Source: Sedimentibacter sp. | GTDB taxonomy: Bacteria > Bacillota > Clostridia > Tissierellales > Sedimentibacteraceae | Assembly: GCA_029256005.1 (NCBI GenBank) | Contig: JAQSYS010000101.1 | Location: 1 to 6,598 of the forward strand | Reading direction: 5' to 3' | DNA: 6,598 nucleotides | Shown: in pieces, positions 1-5,987 of the stretch | How positions within the stretch are numbered: the first letter of the stretch is position 1 | How the letters are laid out: every line of letters begins with the position of its first letter | Notes under the pieces: generated by a model | What the model was told of the DNA's origin: nothing | The model's input: only the letters and a program-made list of their open reading frames with translations | Databases searched by the model: none | Position numbers and translations under genes: made by a program

Positions 1-1
1 A

Positions 2-403
2 ATAATCAAATATTTAAAACCGGGACCTATGTACTTTCCTTCAGACTTCATAACTGACAGACCAGAACGATTTGTTGTTTCTGAAATAATCAGAGAAAAA
101 GCTTTAATGTATCTGCAAGAAGAAGTTCCTCACGGTATAGCTATTGAAATTGAAGAGATGAAAGAAAGAAAAAACAGAAACTTAGTTGATATAAGAGCTA
201 GTATATTGTGTGAGAAAAAGTCTCATAAGAGCATTATAATAGGCAAGGAAGGAAGAAAAATAAAAGGTATTGGAAAAAGTGCCAGAGAAGATATTGAAAA
301 GCTATTAGGAAGTCAAGTAAATCTTCAACTGTTTGTAAAGATATCCGAAAACTGGCGTGACAATAATTATCTTTTAAGGGAACTTGGTTACAATAAAAAA
401 TGA
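2..403 (+). CDS. era: GTPase Era, C-terminal part (5' end outside window)
   Basis: Era is an essential GTPase that binds the 3' end of 16S rRNA and assists 30S subunit assembly. Only the last 133 codons are present. The frame is open from base 2, so the ATG at 29 is an internal methionine rather than the start. The visible part begins in the linker after the G domain, with a YLKPGPMYFPSDFITDRPERF stretch followed by SEIIREKAL, both characteristic of Era. The C-terminal KH domain follows, with the RNA-binding GxxG loop as GKEG inside IIIGKEGRKIKGIG. The protein ends in the usual LFVKISENWRDN...LLRELGY tail. The GTP-binding motifs lie upstream of the window. The TGA stop overlaps the recO start codon as ATGA, which indicates translational coupling. 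Identification is firm; the missing 5' part cannot be judged. Confidence 0.95.
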   Translation: MIKYLKPGPMYFPSDFITDRPERFVVSEIIREKALMYLQEEVPHGIAIEIEEMKERKNRNLVDIRASILCEKKSHKSIIIGKEGRKIKGIGKSAREDIEKLLGSQVNLQLFVKISENWRDNNYLLRELGYNKK

Positions 404-1113
404 TAGTTGATGAAATTCTTGTATTAAAGGAAGTAAGTTATAAGGAAAATGATAAAATACTTCATGTGTTGTCAAGAACAAGGGGCAAAATACAATTAAT
501 TTCAAAGGGTGCAAAGAAGAGCAATTCTCATTTAATAAATGCATCTCAGCTTTTTGCATATTCAAAGTGTTACATGACAGTTTCAAGAGATATGTATATA
601 ATTACTTCTGCTGATTTAATTGATAACTTTTATAATCTGAAAAATAATATGGATGCTTTTTTTAACGGCAACTATATTTTAGAGCTTATAGGTTTTGTAG
701 CTCAGGAAAATGAGGTTGATTTTCGAATTTTTGACATGACTGTTTCAGTCTTGCATTTTCTTTCTACTATGTCAAAAGATTTTGACAAACTTACAGCTGC
801 TTACGAATTAAAGCTTGTATCCATGCTTGGTTACAAGCCAGACTTTAGGCATTGCATAACATGTGGAAATGAAATTAATGAAAATTCAAAATTTTCAATA
901 AAAGACGGTGGATTGTTATGTCCTGATTGCGTAAATTCTGGAAGTGGAATAAATGTAACTTATAGTGAAATACTAACTATGGAAAAGATTTTAAAGACAA
1001 AATTTGAATCTATCGGCTCTATTGAAGTAAATCAAAAAATCTTACAAATAATAAGGAACTTTTTGTTTTATTATATTGGTAAGGATAATTTTACTACATT
1101 AAAGTTACTTTAA
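400..1113 (+). CDS. recO: DNA repair protein RecO
   Basis: RecO works with RecR (and RecF) to load RecA onto SSB-coated single-stranded DNA and can anneal complementary strands. The 237-residue product has the usual family length. Residues 1 to about 80 fit the N-terminal OB fold (EILVLKEVSYKENDKILHVLSRTRGK, then a basic ISKGAKK patch). A helical region follows. A zinc-binding module has Cys152, Cys155, Cys174 and Cys177 in a CxxC-x18-CxxC arrangement, as in Gram-positive RecO. The ATG overlaps the era stop by four bases and I see no strong Shine-Dalgarno at normal distance; AAGGGA at 376-381 is about 18 bases away. Translation therefore probably depends on coupling to era. The era-recO order is conserved in Firmicutes. 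No defect is visible. Confidence 0.95.
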   Translation: MIVDEILVLKEVSYKENDKILHVLSRTRGKIQLISKGAKKSNSHLINASQLFAYSKCYMTVSRDMYIITSADLIDNFYNLKNNMDAFFNGNYILELIGFVAQENEVDFRIFDMTVSVLHFLSTMSKDFDKLTAAYELKLVSMLGYKPDFRHCITCGNEINENSKFSIKDGGLLCPDCVNSGSGINVTYSEILTMEKILKTKFESIGSIEVNQKILQIIRNFLFYYIGKDNFTTLKLL

Positions 1114-1116
1114 AAA

Positions 1117-1123
1117 AGGAAGG
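1117..1123 (+). promoter_or_regulatory. Ribosome binding site of the DUF4342 gene
   Basis: A strong purine-rich AGGAAGG-type Shine-Dalgarno lies about seven bases before the ATG at 1131, directly after the recO stop. It supports 1131 as the true start and independent translation of this gene within the era-recO transcript. Confidence 0.7.
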
Positions 1124-1130
1124 TTAGCAT

Positions 1131-1712
1131 ATGGAAAACGAAAATTTACAAAAGATCGATGATATCTTAAAACGAACAAACACTGACTATTCAACAGCAA
1201 AGCAAGCTCTTGAGGATGCAAACGGAGATGTTCTTGAAGCAATAATATTGATAGAAAATCAATACAAGAATCAACAATATTCCCAAAGTGCTTCAGGCAA
1301 GGGCGAACAAATTTTAAATCAATTAAAAGACATTTTAACAAAGGGCAATGCAACTAAACTTACTATAAAGAAAAATAATGAAGTGATAGTTAATTTGCCA
1401 ATAACAGCAGGACTAATCGGTGCATTTATAGCTCCTTTCTTTTCTGCAGCTGGTATTACGGCAGCACTTCTTACTCAGTGTTCAGTAGAAATTACTCAAT
1501 CTGATGGTAAAGTTGTTGACTTAGGACAAAAAGTAGATCAAGGAATAGATGCAGTTAAAGATGTTATGCAAGATGTTAAGCAAGGCGCTAATAATTTTAA
1601 AGATGACATTATGCAAAACACAACTAAAATGAAGGATGATTTTATGCAAGACACTACTCAAATGAAGGATGACATCACTGATACTTTCAATAAAAATAAT
1701 GACGAATTTTAA
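1131..1712 (+). CDS. DUF4342 domain protein with UBA-like N-terminus and 11-residue repeat tail
   Basis: This 193-residue protein has no established function that I know of. Residues 4-45 (IDDILKRTNTDYSTAKQALE...GDVLEAI) look like a three-helix UBA-type fold, as in the N-termini of EF-Ts and NAC proteins. Residues about 58-131 match what I recall of DUF4342: LTIKKNNEVIVNLP, then a Gly/Ala-rich hydrophobic stretch at about 91-114, then VEITQSDGKVVDL. The hydrophobic stretch could be a membrane hairpin or a buried core. The tail from about 132 is charged and helical, and residues 157-189 form three successive 11-residue units beginning KDD. The gene starts 17 bases after recO with its own strong ribosome binding site, so it is probably the last gene of the era-recO operon. 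In B. subtilis a different small gene (yqzL) occupies this position. The family call is from recall; the coding call is firm. Confidence 0.8.
   Translation: MENENLQKIDDILKRTNTDYSTAKQALEDANGDVLEAIILIENQYKNQQYSQSASGKGEQILNQLKDILTKGNATKLTIKKNNEVIVNLPITAGLIGAFIAPFFSAAGITAALLTQCSVEITQSDGKVVDLGQKVDQGIDAVKDVMQDVKQGANNFKDDIMQNTTKMKDDFMQDTTQMKDDITDTFNKNNDEF
1599..1697 (+). repeat. Three tandem 33-base in-frame repeats in the DUF4342 gene tail
   Basis: Three adjacent 33-base units (1599-1631, 1632-1664, 1665-1697) encode KDDIMQNTTKM, KDDFMQDTTQM and KDDITDTFNKN. The first two units are clearly related at both DNA and protein level. The third keeps the KDD start and helical character but has diverged. 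A period of 11 residues corresponds to three helical turns and is typical of amphipathic or coiled-coil surface helices. The repeats could also give strain-to-strain length variation. Confidence 0.75.
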
Positions 1713-1721
1713 AAGTAATTC

Positions 1722-1750
1722 TTGACATAAAAACGTAATTTTGTTACATT
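1722..1750 (+). promoter_or_regulatory. Sigma-A-type promoter for the T-box/glyS transcript
   Basis: A perfect -35 box TTGACA at 1722-1727 is followed after 17 bases by TACATT at 1745-1750 (four of six matches to TATAAT). The predicted start of transcription is near 1757, just before the first paired element of the T-box. No hairpin terminator for the upstream gene is visible between its stop at 1712 and this promoter, so some readthrough from the recO operon is possible. The -10 box is imperfect and CATTAT at 1747-1752 is an alternative. Confidence 0.7.
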
Positions 1751-1756
1751 ATAGTT

Positions 1757-1954
1757 AATGTTGAGACTGTGAGAAAGAAGAGTAATCTATATTGAATTTT
1801 TAGAGAGTCAGGATTGGTGAAAACTGATACGGATGTATAGATGAAGGGAGCTTTTGAGTCCTTTGTTTAAAGAGGATAAAGCATTTTGCTTTATCAAATA
1901 GGGTGGAACCGCGGAATTAATCTTTCGTCCCTATATGGGATGAGAGATTTTTTT
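1757..1954 (+). promoter_or_regulatory. Glycine-specific T-box riboswitch (leader of glyS)
   Basis: The leader carries the conserved T-box AGGGTGGAACCGCGG at 1900-1914. In stem I, ATCTATA (1785-1791) pairs perfectly with TATAGAT (1836-1842). An AGTA strand (1781-1784) faces GAAGGGAG (1843-1850) as the specifier loop, and the distal TCAG (1808-1811) can pair with CTGA (1824-1827). Aligned by eye with my recollection of the B. subtilis glyQS leader, the specifier is GGA at 1847-1849 followed by a purine, which is a glycine codon. Stem III is a 9-bp perfect hairpin (1875-1883 with 1887-1895, loop TTT). The antiterminator forms when ATAGGG (1898-1903) pairs with CCCTAT (1929-1934), with the T-box bulge binding the NCCA end of uncharged tRNA-Gly. 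This should switch on glyS when charged tRNA-Gly is scarce. Confidence 0.95.
1919..1954 (+). terminator. Intrinsic terminator of the glyS T-box
   Basis: AATCTTTCGTCCC (1919-1931) pairs along all 13 positions, with two G-U wobbles, with GGGATGAGAGATT (1937-1949), leaving a five-base loop. A run of seven T (1948-1954) follows. The 5' arm contains the CCCTAT that is also needed by the antiterminator, so the two structures exclude each other, as expected for a transcriptional T-box. Confidence 0.92.
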
Positions 1955-1988
1955 GTATATTTTTTCATCCTGAGAAAATATTCTTTAT

Positions 1989-1993
1989 GGAGG
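1989..1993 (+). promoter_or_regulatory. glyS ribosome binding site that decides the start
   Basis: GGAGG lies five bases before the ATG at 1999. An in-frame ATG at 1987 overlaps this Shine-Dalgarno and so is unlikely to be used. Starting at 1999 gives MAKNEKNKLEKLVSL, which is how I recall clostridial GlyRS proteins beginning. Confidence 0.75.
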
Positions 1994-1998
1994 CTGTC

Positions 1999-3393
1999 AT
2001 GGCAAAGAACGAAAAAAACAAATTAGAAAAACTGGTTTCTCTTTCTAAATCAAGAGGTATAATATTCCCAGGATCTGAAATTTACGGTGGTTTAGCAAAT
2101 ACTTGGGATTATGGTCCTTTGGGGGTAGAAATCAAAAATAACGTAAAAAAAGCATGGTGGAAAAAATTCATTCAAGAAAGTCCGTACAATGTAGGACTTG
2201 ATTCAGCTATATTAATGAATCCGACAACTTGGGTAGCTTCAGGACACGTAGGAGGTTTTTCGGATCCATTGATGGACTGCAAGGAATGCAAGGCGAGATT
2301 CAGAGCTGATAAATTAATTGAAGATTATATGCATGAAAAAGATGAAGTACAGATAGTTGATGGTTGGTCAAATTCTCAGATGGAAGCATACATACTTGAA
2401 AATAAAATAGCATGTCCTGAATGTGGTGCATCAAACTTTACTGCAATAAGAAAATTCAACTTAATGTTTAAAACATTCCAAGGTGTTACAGAAGACTCTC
2501 AATCAGAAATTTTCTTAAGACCTGAAACAGCTCAAGGTATTTTTGTTAATTTTAAAAATGTTGCGCGTTCAACTCGTAAGAAAATTCCTTTTGGTATCGG
2601 ACAAATAGGGAAATCATTCAGAAATGAAATAACTCCTGGCAACTTTACATTTAGGACAAGAGAGTTCGAACAGATGGAGCTTGAATTTTTCTGCAAGCCA
2701 GGCGAAGACATGGAATGGTTCTATTACTGGAAAGAATTTTGTATGAACTGGTTGTTAGGATTAGGGATGACTAAGGAAAATGTGCGTTTCATAGACCATG
2801 AAAAGGCAGAATTGTAACACTACAGCAATGCCACATCTGATATTGAATATTTATTCCCATTTGGTTGGGGAGAGCTTTGGGGAATTGCAGACAGGACAGA
2901 CTTTGACTTAAAGGCACATATATCAACTTCAGGAGAAGATTTAGCATATCAGGATCCTGTTACTAATGAGAAATACGTTCCATACTGTATTGAACCATCA
3001 CTTGGAGCAGACAGAGTTATGCTTGCTTTGTTAATTGATGCATATAATGAGGAAACTTTAGAAGACGGAACTGACAGGGTAGTACTTAAGTTACATCCTG
3101 CACTAGCACCATTTAAAGCAGCTGTATTCCCATTGACCAAAAAGTTAAATGAACAAGCAACTGAACTATATCATATGCTGCAAAAACATTTTAATATTGA
3201 TTATGATGATGCAGGCAGCATAGGAAAAAGATACAGAAGACACGATGAAATTGGTACCCCTTACGGAATTACATTTGATTTTGATTCATTAGAAGATAAT
3301 GCAGTAACTATCAGAGACAGAGATACAATGCAACAGGAAAGAGTTAAAATTGAAGATTTAGTTCAATTTATTAATAAAAAAATATTGTTCTAA
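1999..3393 (+). pseudogene. glyS: Glycyl-tRNA synthetase (alpha2 type), interrupted by one in-frame TAA
   Basis: GlyRS joins glycine to tRNA-Gly; this is the single-chain class IIa type that works as a homodimer. Read through the stop, the frame has 464 codons, normal for the family. Conserved parts in order: SRGIIFPGSEIYGGLANTWDYGP near the N-terminus; two CxxC pairs (Cys94/97 and Cys139/142) in the inserted domain, possibly zinc-binding; RPETAQGIF; motif 2 with FRNE at 207-210; PFGWGELWGIADRTDFDL; motif 3 EPSLGADR at codons 332-339; and the C-terminal anticodon-binding domain. Codon 273 is TAA (2815-2817), yet conserved sequence resumes in the same frame with HYSNATSDIEY. The 272-residue product would lack motif 3 and the anticodon domain. 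No ATG, GTG or TTG occurs in frame between the stop and Met at 3019, which lies inside motif 3. This could be a recent nonsense mutation, a base-call error, or a gene relying on suppression or another GlyRS copy. Confidence 0.9.
2815..2817 (+). other. In-frame nonsense codon TAA inside glyS
   Basis: The context is GAA TTG TAA CAC TAC. Family members as I recall them carry a small residue (Ser or Ala) here, before HYS. TCA (Ser) to TAA would be a single-base change. TAA also ends several other genes in this window (recO, the DUF4342 gene, ccpN-like, ppsR, dgt), so it is a normal stop in this genome. Confidence 0.9.
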
Positions 3394-3399
3394 ACGATA

Positions 3400-3449
3400 G
3401 GTGAGCATAGCTAAGCAGTTGTTTCTCAATGGTTCAGCAATTGCTCACC
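3400..3449 (+). repeat. Long imperfect hairpin between glyS and ccpN
   Basis: GGTGAGCA (3400-3407) and TGCTCACC (3442-3449) are perfect inverted arms. Inside them, 3410-3421 can pair with 3427-3438 at 10 of 12 positions including two G-U pairs, leaving a five-base loop at 3422-3426. The two stems are separated by a small asymmetric internal loop. No T run follows the outer arm, so it is not a standard intrinsic terminator. It may be an mRNA processing or stability element, a weak terminator, or a protein-binding RNA or DNA site. The remaining bases to 3475 show no convincing promoter. Confidence 0.55.
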
Positions 3450-3475
3450 AATTGTAATCGATTGTTAGAAACGGG

Positions 3476-4102
3476 GTGATTCATATAAAATTATCTGACA
3501 GACAAAATTTAATTATTGAAATAATAGAAAAATATCAACCTATAACAGGGGAATCAATAGCAGAAAAAATAGGATTAACAAGAGCTACCTTACGTCCTGA
3601 CTTGGCAGTACTATCTATGTGCGGACTAGTTGATGCAAAGCCCAAGGTAGGCTATTACATATCCAATAAAAAAAATAATAAAGATATTATGGAAAAACTT
3701 TCTGTAATCAAGGTTCTAGATGTAAAATCACTTCCTGTAAATGTATCAGAAAATACAAGCGTATACGATGCTATAGTAACAATATTTCTTGAAAACGTCG
3801 GAACGCTTTTTGTTGTTGATGACGAAGCACTCAAAGGCGTTATATCGAGGAAGGATTTGTTAAAGGCAGCAATGGGCGGAAAGGATTTAACAACAATTCC
3901 TGTAGGCGTTATAATGACAAGAATGCCAAAAATTATCTACTGTAATGAGGATGATTCGATAATCGACGCAGCAGAAAAGATTATTGAACACGAAGTAGAC
4001 TGTATTCCAGTTGTAACAAATATATCAAATGGAAAACTTAAAGCCTTAGGACGAATATCCAAAACTAATATAACTAAGGTTTTGTTGGAAATATCCAAGT
4101 AA
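3476..4102 (+). CDS. ccpN: CcpN/YqzB-type transcriptional regulator (HTH plus two CBS domains)
   Basis: In B. subtilis CcpN represses gluconeogenic genes (gapB, pckA) when glycolytic carbon is present; CBS pairs in this family sense nucleotides. The 208-residue product has the family layout. A winged helix-turn-helix occupies about residues 3-62, with PITGESIAEKIGLTRATLRPD as the recognition part and KVGYY as the wing. CBS domain 1 is at about 80-133 (SENTSVYDAI, GTLFVVDDEALKGVISRKDLL) and CBS domain 2 at about 146-206 (VIMTRMPKIIYCNEDDSI, DCIPVV). The start is GTG at 3476. It lies inside GGGGTGAT, which itself resembles a Shine-Dalgarno, and no other ATG, GTG or TTG lies nearby in frame, so the start is uncertain. 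The gene sits 11 bases before ppsR, an association also seen in Bacillus (yqzB-yqfL). Target genes in this organism are unknown. Confidence 0.88.
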   Translation: MIHIKLSDRQNLIIEIIEKYQPITGESIAEKIGLTRATLRPDLAVLSMCGLVDAKPKVGYYISNKKNNKDIMEKLSVIKVLDVKSLPVNVSENTSVYDAIVTIFLENVGTLFVVDDEALKGVISRKDLLKAAMGGKDLTTIPVGVIMTRMPKIIYCNEDDSIIDAAEKIIEHEVDCIPVVTNISNGKLKALGRISKTNITKVLLEISK

Positions 4103-4109
4103 AAGAGGT
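4103..4109 (+). promoter_or_regulatory. Ribosome binding site of ppsR
   Basis: AAGAGGT follows the ccpN-like stop at once and ends about four bases before the ATG at 4114. It confirms the ppsR start and the tight ccpN-ppsR arrangement. Confidence 0.6.
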
Positions 4110-4113
4110 AACT

Positions 4114-4923
4114 ATGGAAAAGATAAATATTTATGCGGTTTCTGATTCATTGGGCGAAACTGCTGAGCAAGTTGCTAAAGCTGTAATGAAACAGTTTGAC
4201 ATTGCAGATTTTGATATTAAAAAGGTTTCTTATATTAGTGACAAAGAGGCAATAGATCATTTAATAGAAAAAGCATCAAAGGAAAACTCATTCATAGTAT
4301 TTACACTTGTAGTTGAAGAGTTAAGAGATTATTTAGCAGAAAAAGCATTTGAAAATAATATTGGAGCTGTTGATATCATGACTCCGGTCTTATTGCCTTT
4401 AGTAAAACAGCTTGGTTTATCACCAAAGCATGAGCCAGGTCTATTAAGGAAGCTTGACGAAAAGTACTTTAAAAAAGTCGAAGCAGTTGAATTTGCGGTA
4501 AAGTATGATGACGGAAAGGATACAAGAGGGATTCTATTAGCAGATATCGTCCTTGTAGGAGTTTCAAGAACTTCTAAAACACCTCTGTCAATGTACATGG
4601 CACATAAAAATATAAAAGTTGCTAACATACCTTTGGTTCCTGAAGTTAGTTTGCCAGAAGAACTTAAACTCATATCACCTAAAAAAATAATCGGACTGAC
4701 ATTAAATGTTGAGAATTTAAATAAGATAAGAAAAGAAAGACTTAAGGCTATGGGACTTAGAGATACAGCAAACTATGCAAACATGGAAAGAATTTTTGCA
4801 GAACTTGAATATGCTGATAAAATTTACAAAGATCTAAAATGTAAGGTAATTGATACAACAGATAAAGCAGTCGAAGAAACAGCATCTATAATACTTGATT
4901 ATATTGCAGAAAACAACAAATAA
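4114..4923 (+). CDS. ppsR: Pyruvate, phosphate dikinase regulatory protein (kinase/pyrophosphorylase)
   Basis: This DUF299-family enzyme (YqfL/PpsR, also called PDRP or PSRP) switches pyruvate phosphate dikinase or PEP synthetase. It inactivates the target by ADP-dependent phosphorylation of a threonine and reactivates it by phosphate-dependent dephosphorylation that releases pyrophosphate. The 269-residue length is typical. The N-terminus INIYAVSDSLGETAEQVAKA is the family signature, and the nucleotide-binding P-loop GVSRTSKTP is at 149-157, followed by MYMAHKNIKVANIPLVPE. Conserved IIGLTLNVENLNKIRKERL follows at 192-210. The gene lies 11 bases after the ccpN-like gene and about 20 before dgt. 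Pairing with ccpN suggests joint control of PEP/pyruvate flux. In a Gram-positive anaerobe the target is more likely PPDK than PEP synthetase, but no target gene is in the window. Confidence 0.95.
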   Translation: MEKINIYAVSDSLGETAEQVAKAVMKQFDIADFDIKKVSYISDKEAIDHLIEKASKENSFIVFTLVVEELRDYLAEKAFENNIGAVDIMTPVLLPLVKQLGLSPKHEPGLLRKLDEKYFKKVEAVEFAVKYDDGKDTRGILLADIVLVGVSRTSKTPLSMYMAHKNIKVANIPLVPEVSLPEELKLISPKKIIGLTLNVENLNKIRKERLKAMGLRDTANYANMERIFAELEYADKIYKDLKCKVIDTTDKAVEETASIILDYIAENNK

Positions 4924-4943
4924 TTTAAGAAAGCGTGATGTTG

Positions 4944-5954
4944 ATGAATATAAGAGAGAAATATGAACAATTTGAAATTGATCATTTATCTGAAAAAGCA
5001 TCCAAGAGTAAATTTTCCAAAGGCAGACAGGTTGAAGAAATAAAATGTGAAATTAGAACGGAATATCAGAGAGATAGAGACAGAATTCTTCATTCAAAAG
5101 CTTTCAGAAGATTAAAGCATAAAACTCAGGTTTTTTTATCTCCTGAAGGTGATCATTACAGAACAAGACTCACACATACACTTGAGGTTTCGCAAATATC
5201 CAGAACAATTGCTAGAAGTTTAAATTTGAATGAAGATTTAACCGAAGCCATAGCCCTTGGTCATGATTTGGGACATACACCTTTTGGTCATACCGGTGAA
5301 AGAATATTAAACAAGCTTTGTGAAACAGGTTTCAGACATAATGAACAAAGTCTGAGAGTTGTAGAATTTCTTGAAATAAGGAACGGAAAACAAGGATTGA
5401 ATTTAACATTTGAAGTAAGAGACGGTATTCGTAATCACCCTTTAGGATATACCCCTGCTACATTGGAAGGACAAATAGTCAGCTTATCAGACAGGATAGC
5501 TTATATTAACCACGACATCGATGATGCTGTTAGAGCAGGCATAATAGAGACAAACCAAATACCTGAAAAGTTTTTAATGCATCTTGGCTATACCCATGGA
5601 CAAAGAATCAATAAAATGATTGTTGATGTTATAAAAAACAGTATGGATAAAGAAAAAATCACAATGAGTGATGAAACTGATTACTATACATCAGGTCTTC
5701 GAGATTTTTTATTTGAACATGTATATTACAACAAAATAGCAAAGAGTGAAGAAGATAAAACAGTTTTTATAGTGGAAAGGATATTTGAATATTACAATAA
5801 TAATTTCGAATCTCTTCCAGAATTCTATCTGAAAATATTTGATGATTATAATTTCAGCAAGTCTGAAATTATAAAAGACTACATAGCAGGTATGACAGAC
5901 CGATATGCTATGAAAGTTTTTGAAGAGCTCTATATTCCAAAACCTTGGAGATAA
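4944..5954 (+). CDS. dgt: Deoxyguanosinetriphosphate triphosphohydrolase-like HD-domain protein
   Basis: Dgt-family enzymes hydrolyse dNTPs to deoxynucleosides and inorganic triphosphate, helping set dNTP pools. From the ATG at 4944 the product has 336 residues, the size of the shorter Gram-positive dGTPase-like type. The signature is strong: RTEYQRDRDRILHSKAFRRL, KTQVFLSPEGDHYRTRLTHT and ALGHDLGHTPFGHTGE. The predicted metal ligands are His78, His107 and Asp108, plus Asp183 in LSDRIAY. The region around NHDIDDA also fits the family. In-frame GTG (4935), ATG (4938) and TTG (4941) precede the chosen start. 4944 gives the MNIRE start I recall for clostridial homologues and better spacing from the weak purine-rich AAGAAAGCGTGAT. 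The gene follows ppsR closely without a visible promoter. Substrate preference cannot be read from sequence, so dGTP specificity is not certain. Confidence 0.93.
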   Translation: MNIREKYEQFEIDHLSEKASKSKFSKGRQVEEIKCEIRTEYQRDRDRILHSKAFRRLKHKTQVFLSPEGDHYRTRLTHTLEVSQISRTIARSLNLNEDLTEAIALGHDLGHTPFGHTGERILNKLCETGFRHNEQSLRVVEFLEIRNGKQGLNLTFEVRDGIRNHPLGYTPATLEGQIVSLSDRIAYINHDIDDAVRAGIIETNQIPEKFLMHLGYTHGQRINKMIVDVIKNSMDKEKITMSDETDYYTSGLRDFLFEHVYYNKIAKSEEDKTVFIVERIFEYYNNNFESLPEFYLKIFDDYNFSKSEIIKDYIAGMTDRYAMKVFEELYIPKPWR

Positions 5955-5962
5955 TGATGGAT

Positions 5963-5987
5963 AAATAAGTTGTTGACAAGCTTATTT
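5963..5987 (+). repeat. Inverted repeat overlapping the dnaG -35 box
   Basis: AAATAAG (5963-5969) and CTTATTT (5981-5987) are perfect 7-base inverted arms. The 11 bases between can add a few pairs (TTG with CAA, one bulged G). The -35 box lies in the middle. It could be an operator, or a weak AT-rich terminator for dgt since TTGTT follows, or it could arise by chance in AT-rich DNA. Confidence 0.35.

Noticed and set aside
1105..1353. Antisense open frame opposite the start of the DUF4342 gene
   Set aside because: The + strand gene has a strong ribosome binding site and recognisable domains; the antisense product shows none.
1599..1697. Short CRISPR-like or mobile repeat array
   Set aside because: The units are contiguous, in frame and 33 bases long without spacers; they are protein-level repeats.
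2815..2817. TAA in glyS as a reassigned or recoded sense codon
   Set aside because: TAA is the ordinary terminator of recO, the DUF4342 gene, ccpN-like, ppsR and dgt in the same window, and known recoding in bacteria uses UGA (Sec) or UAG (Pyl), not UAA.
2828..2830. ATG just after the glyS stop as a restart of a split synthetase
   Set aside because: It is in a different frame from the GlyRS continuation, so it cannot produce the C-terminal half.
2949..3140. Antisense open frame opposite the glyS C-terminal region
   Set aside because: It is low-complexity and Ser-rich, a shadow of the GlyRS reading frame, with no supporting signals.
3019..3393. A separate 124-residue gene
   Set aside because: It is in the same frame as glyS and is the GlyRS C-terminus; its Met lies inside class II motif 3 and no ribosome binding site precedes it.
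3400..3449. Hairpin as an intrinsic terminator of glyS
   Set aside because: No T run follows the 3' arm; the next bases are mixed AATTGTAATC.
4329..4673. Antisense open frame of 114 codons within ppsR
   Set aside because: It is a shadow frame of a strongly conserved gene, with no ribosome binding site or recognisable protein features.
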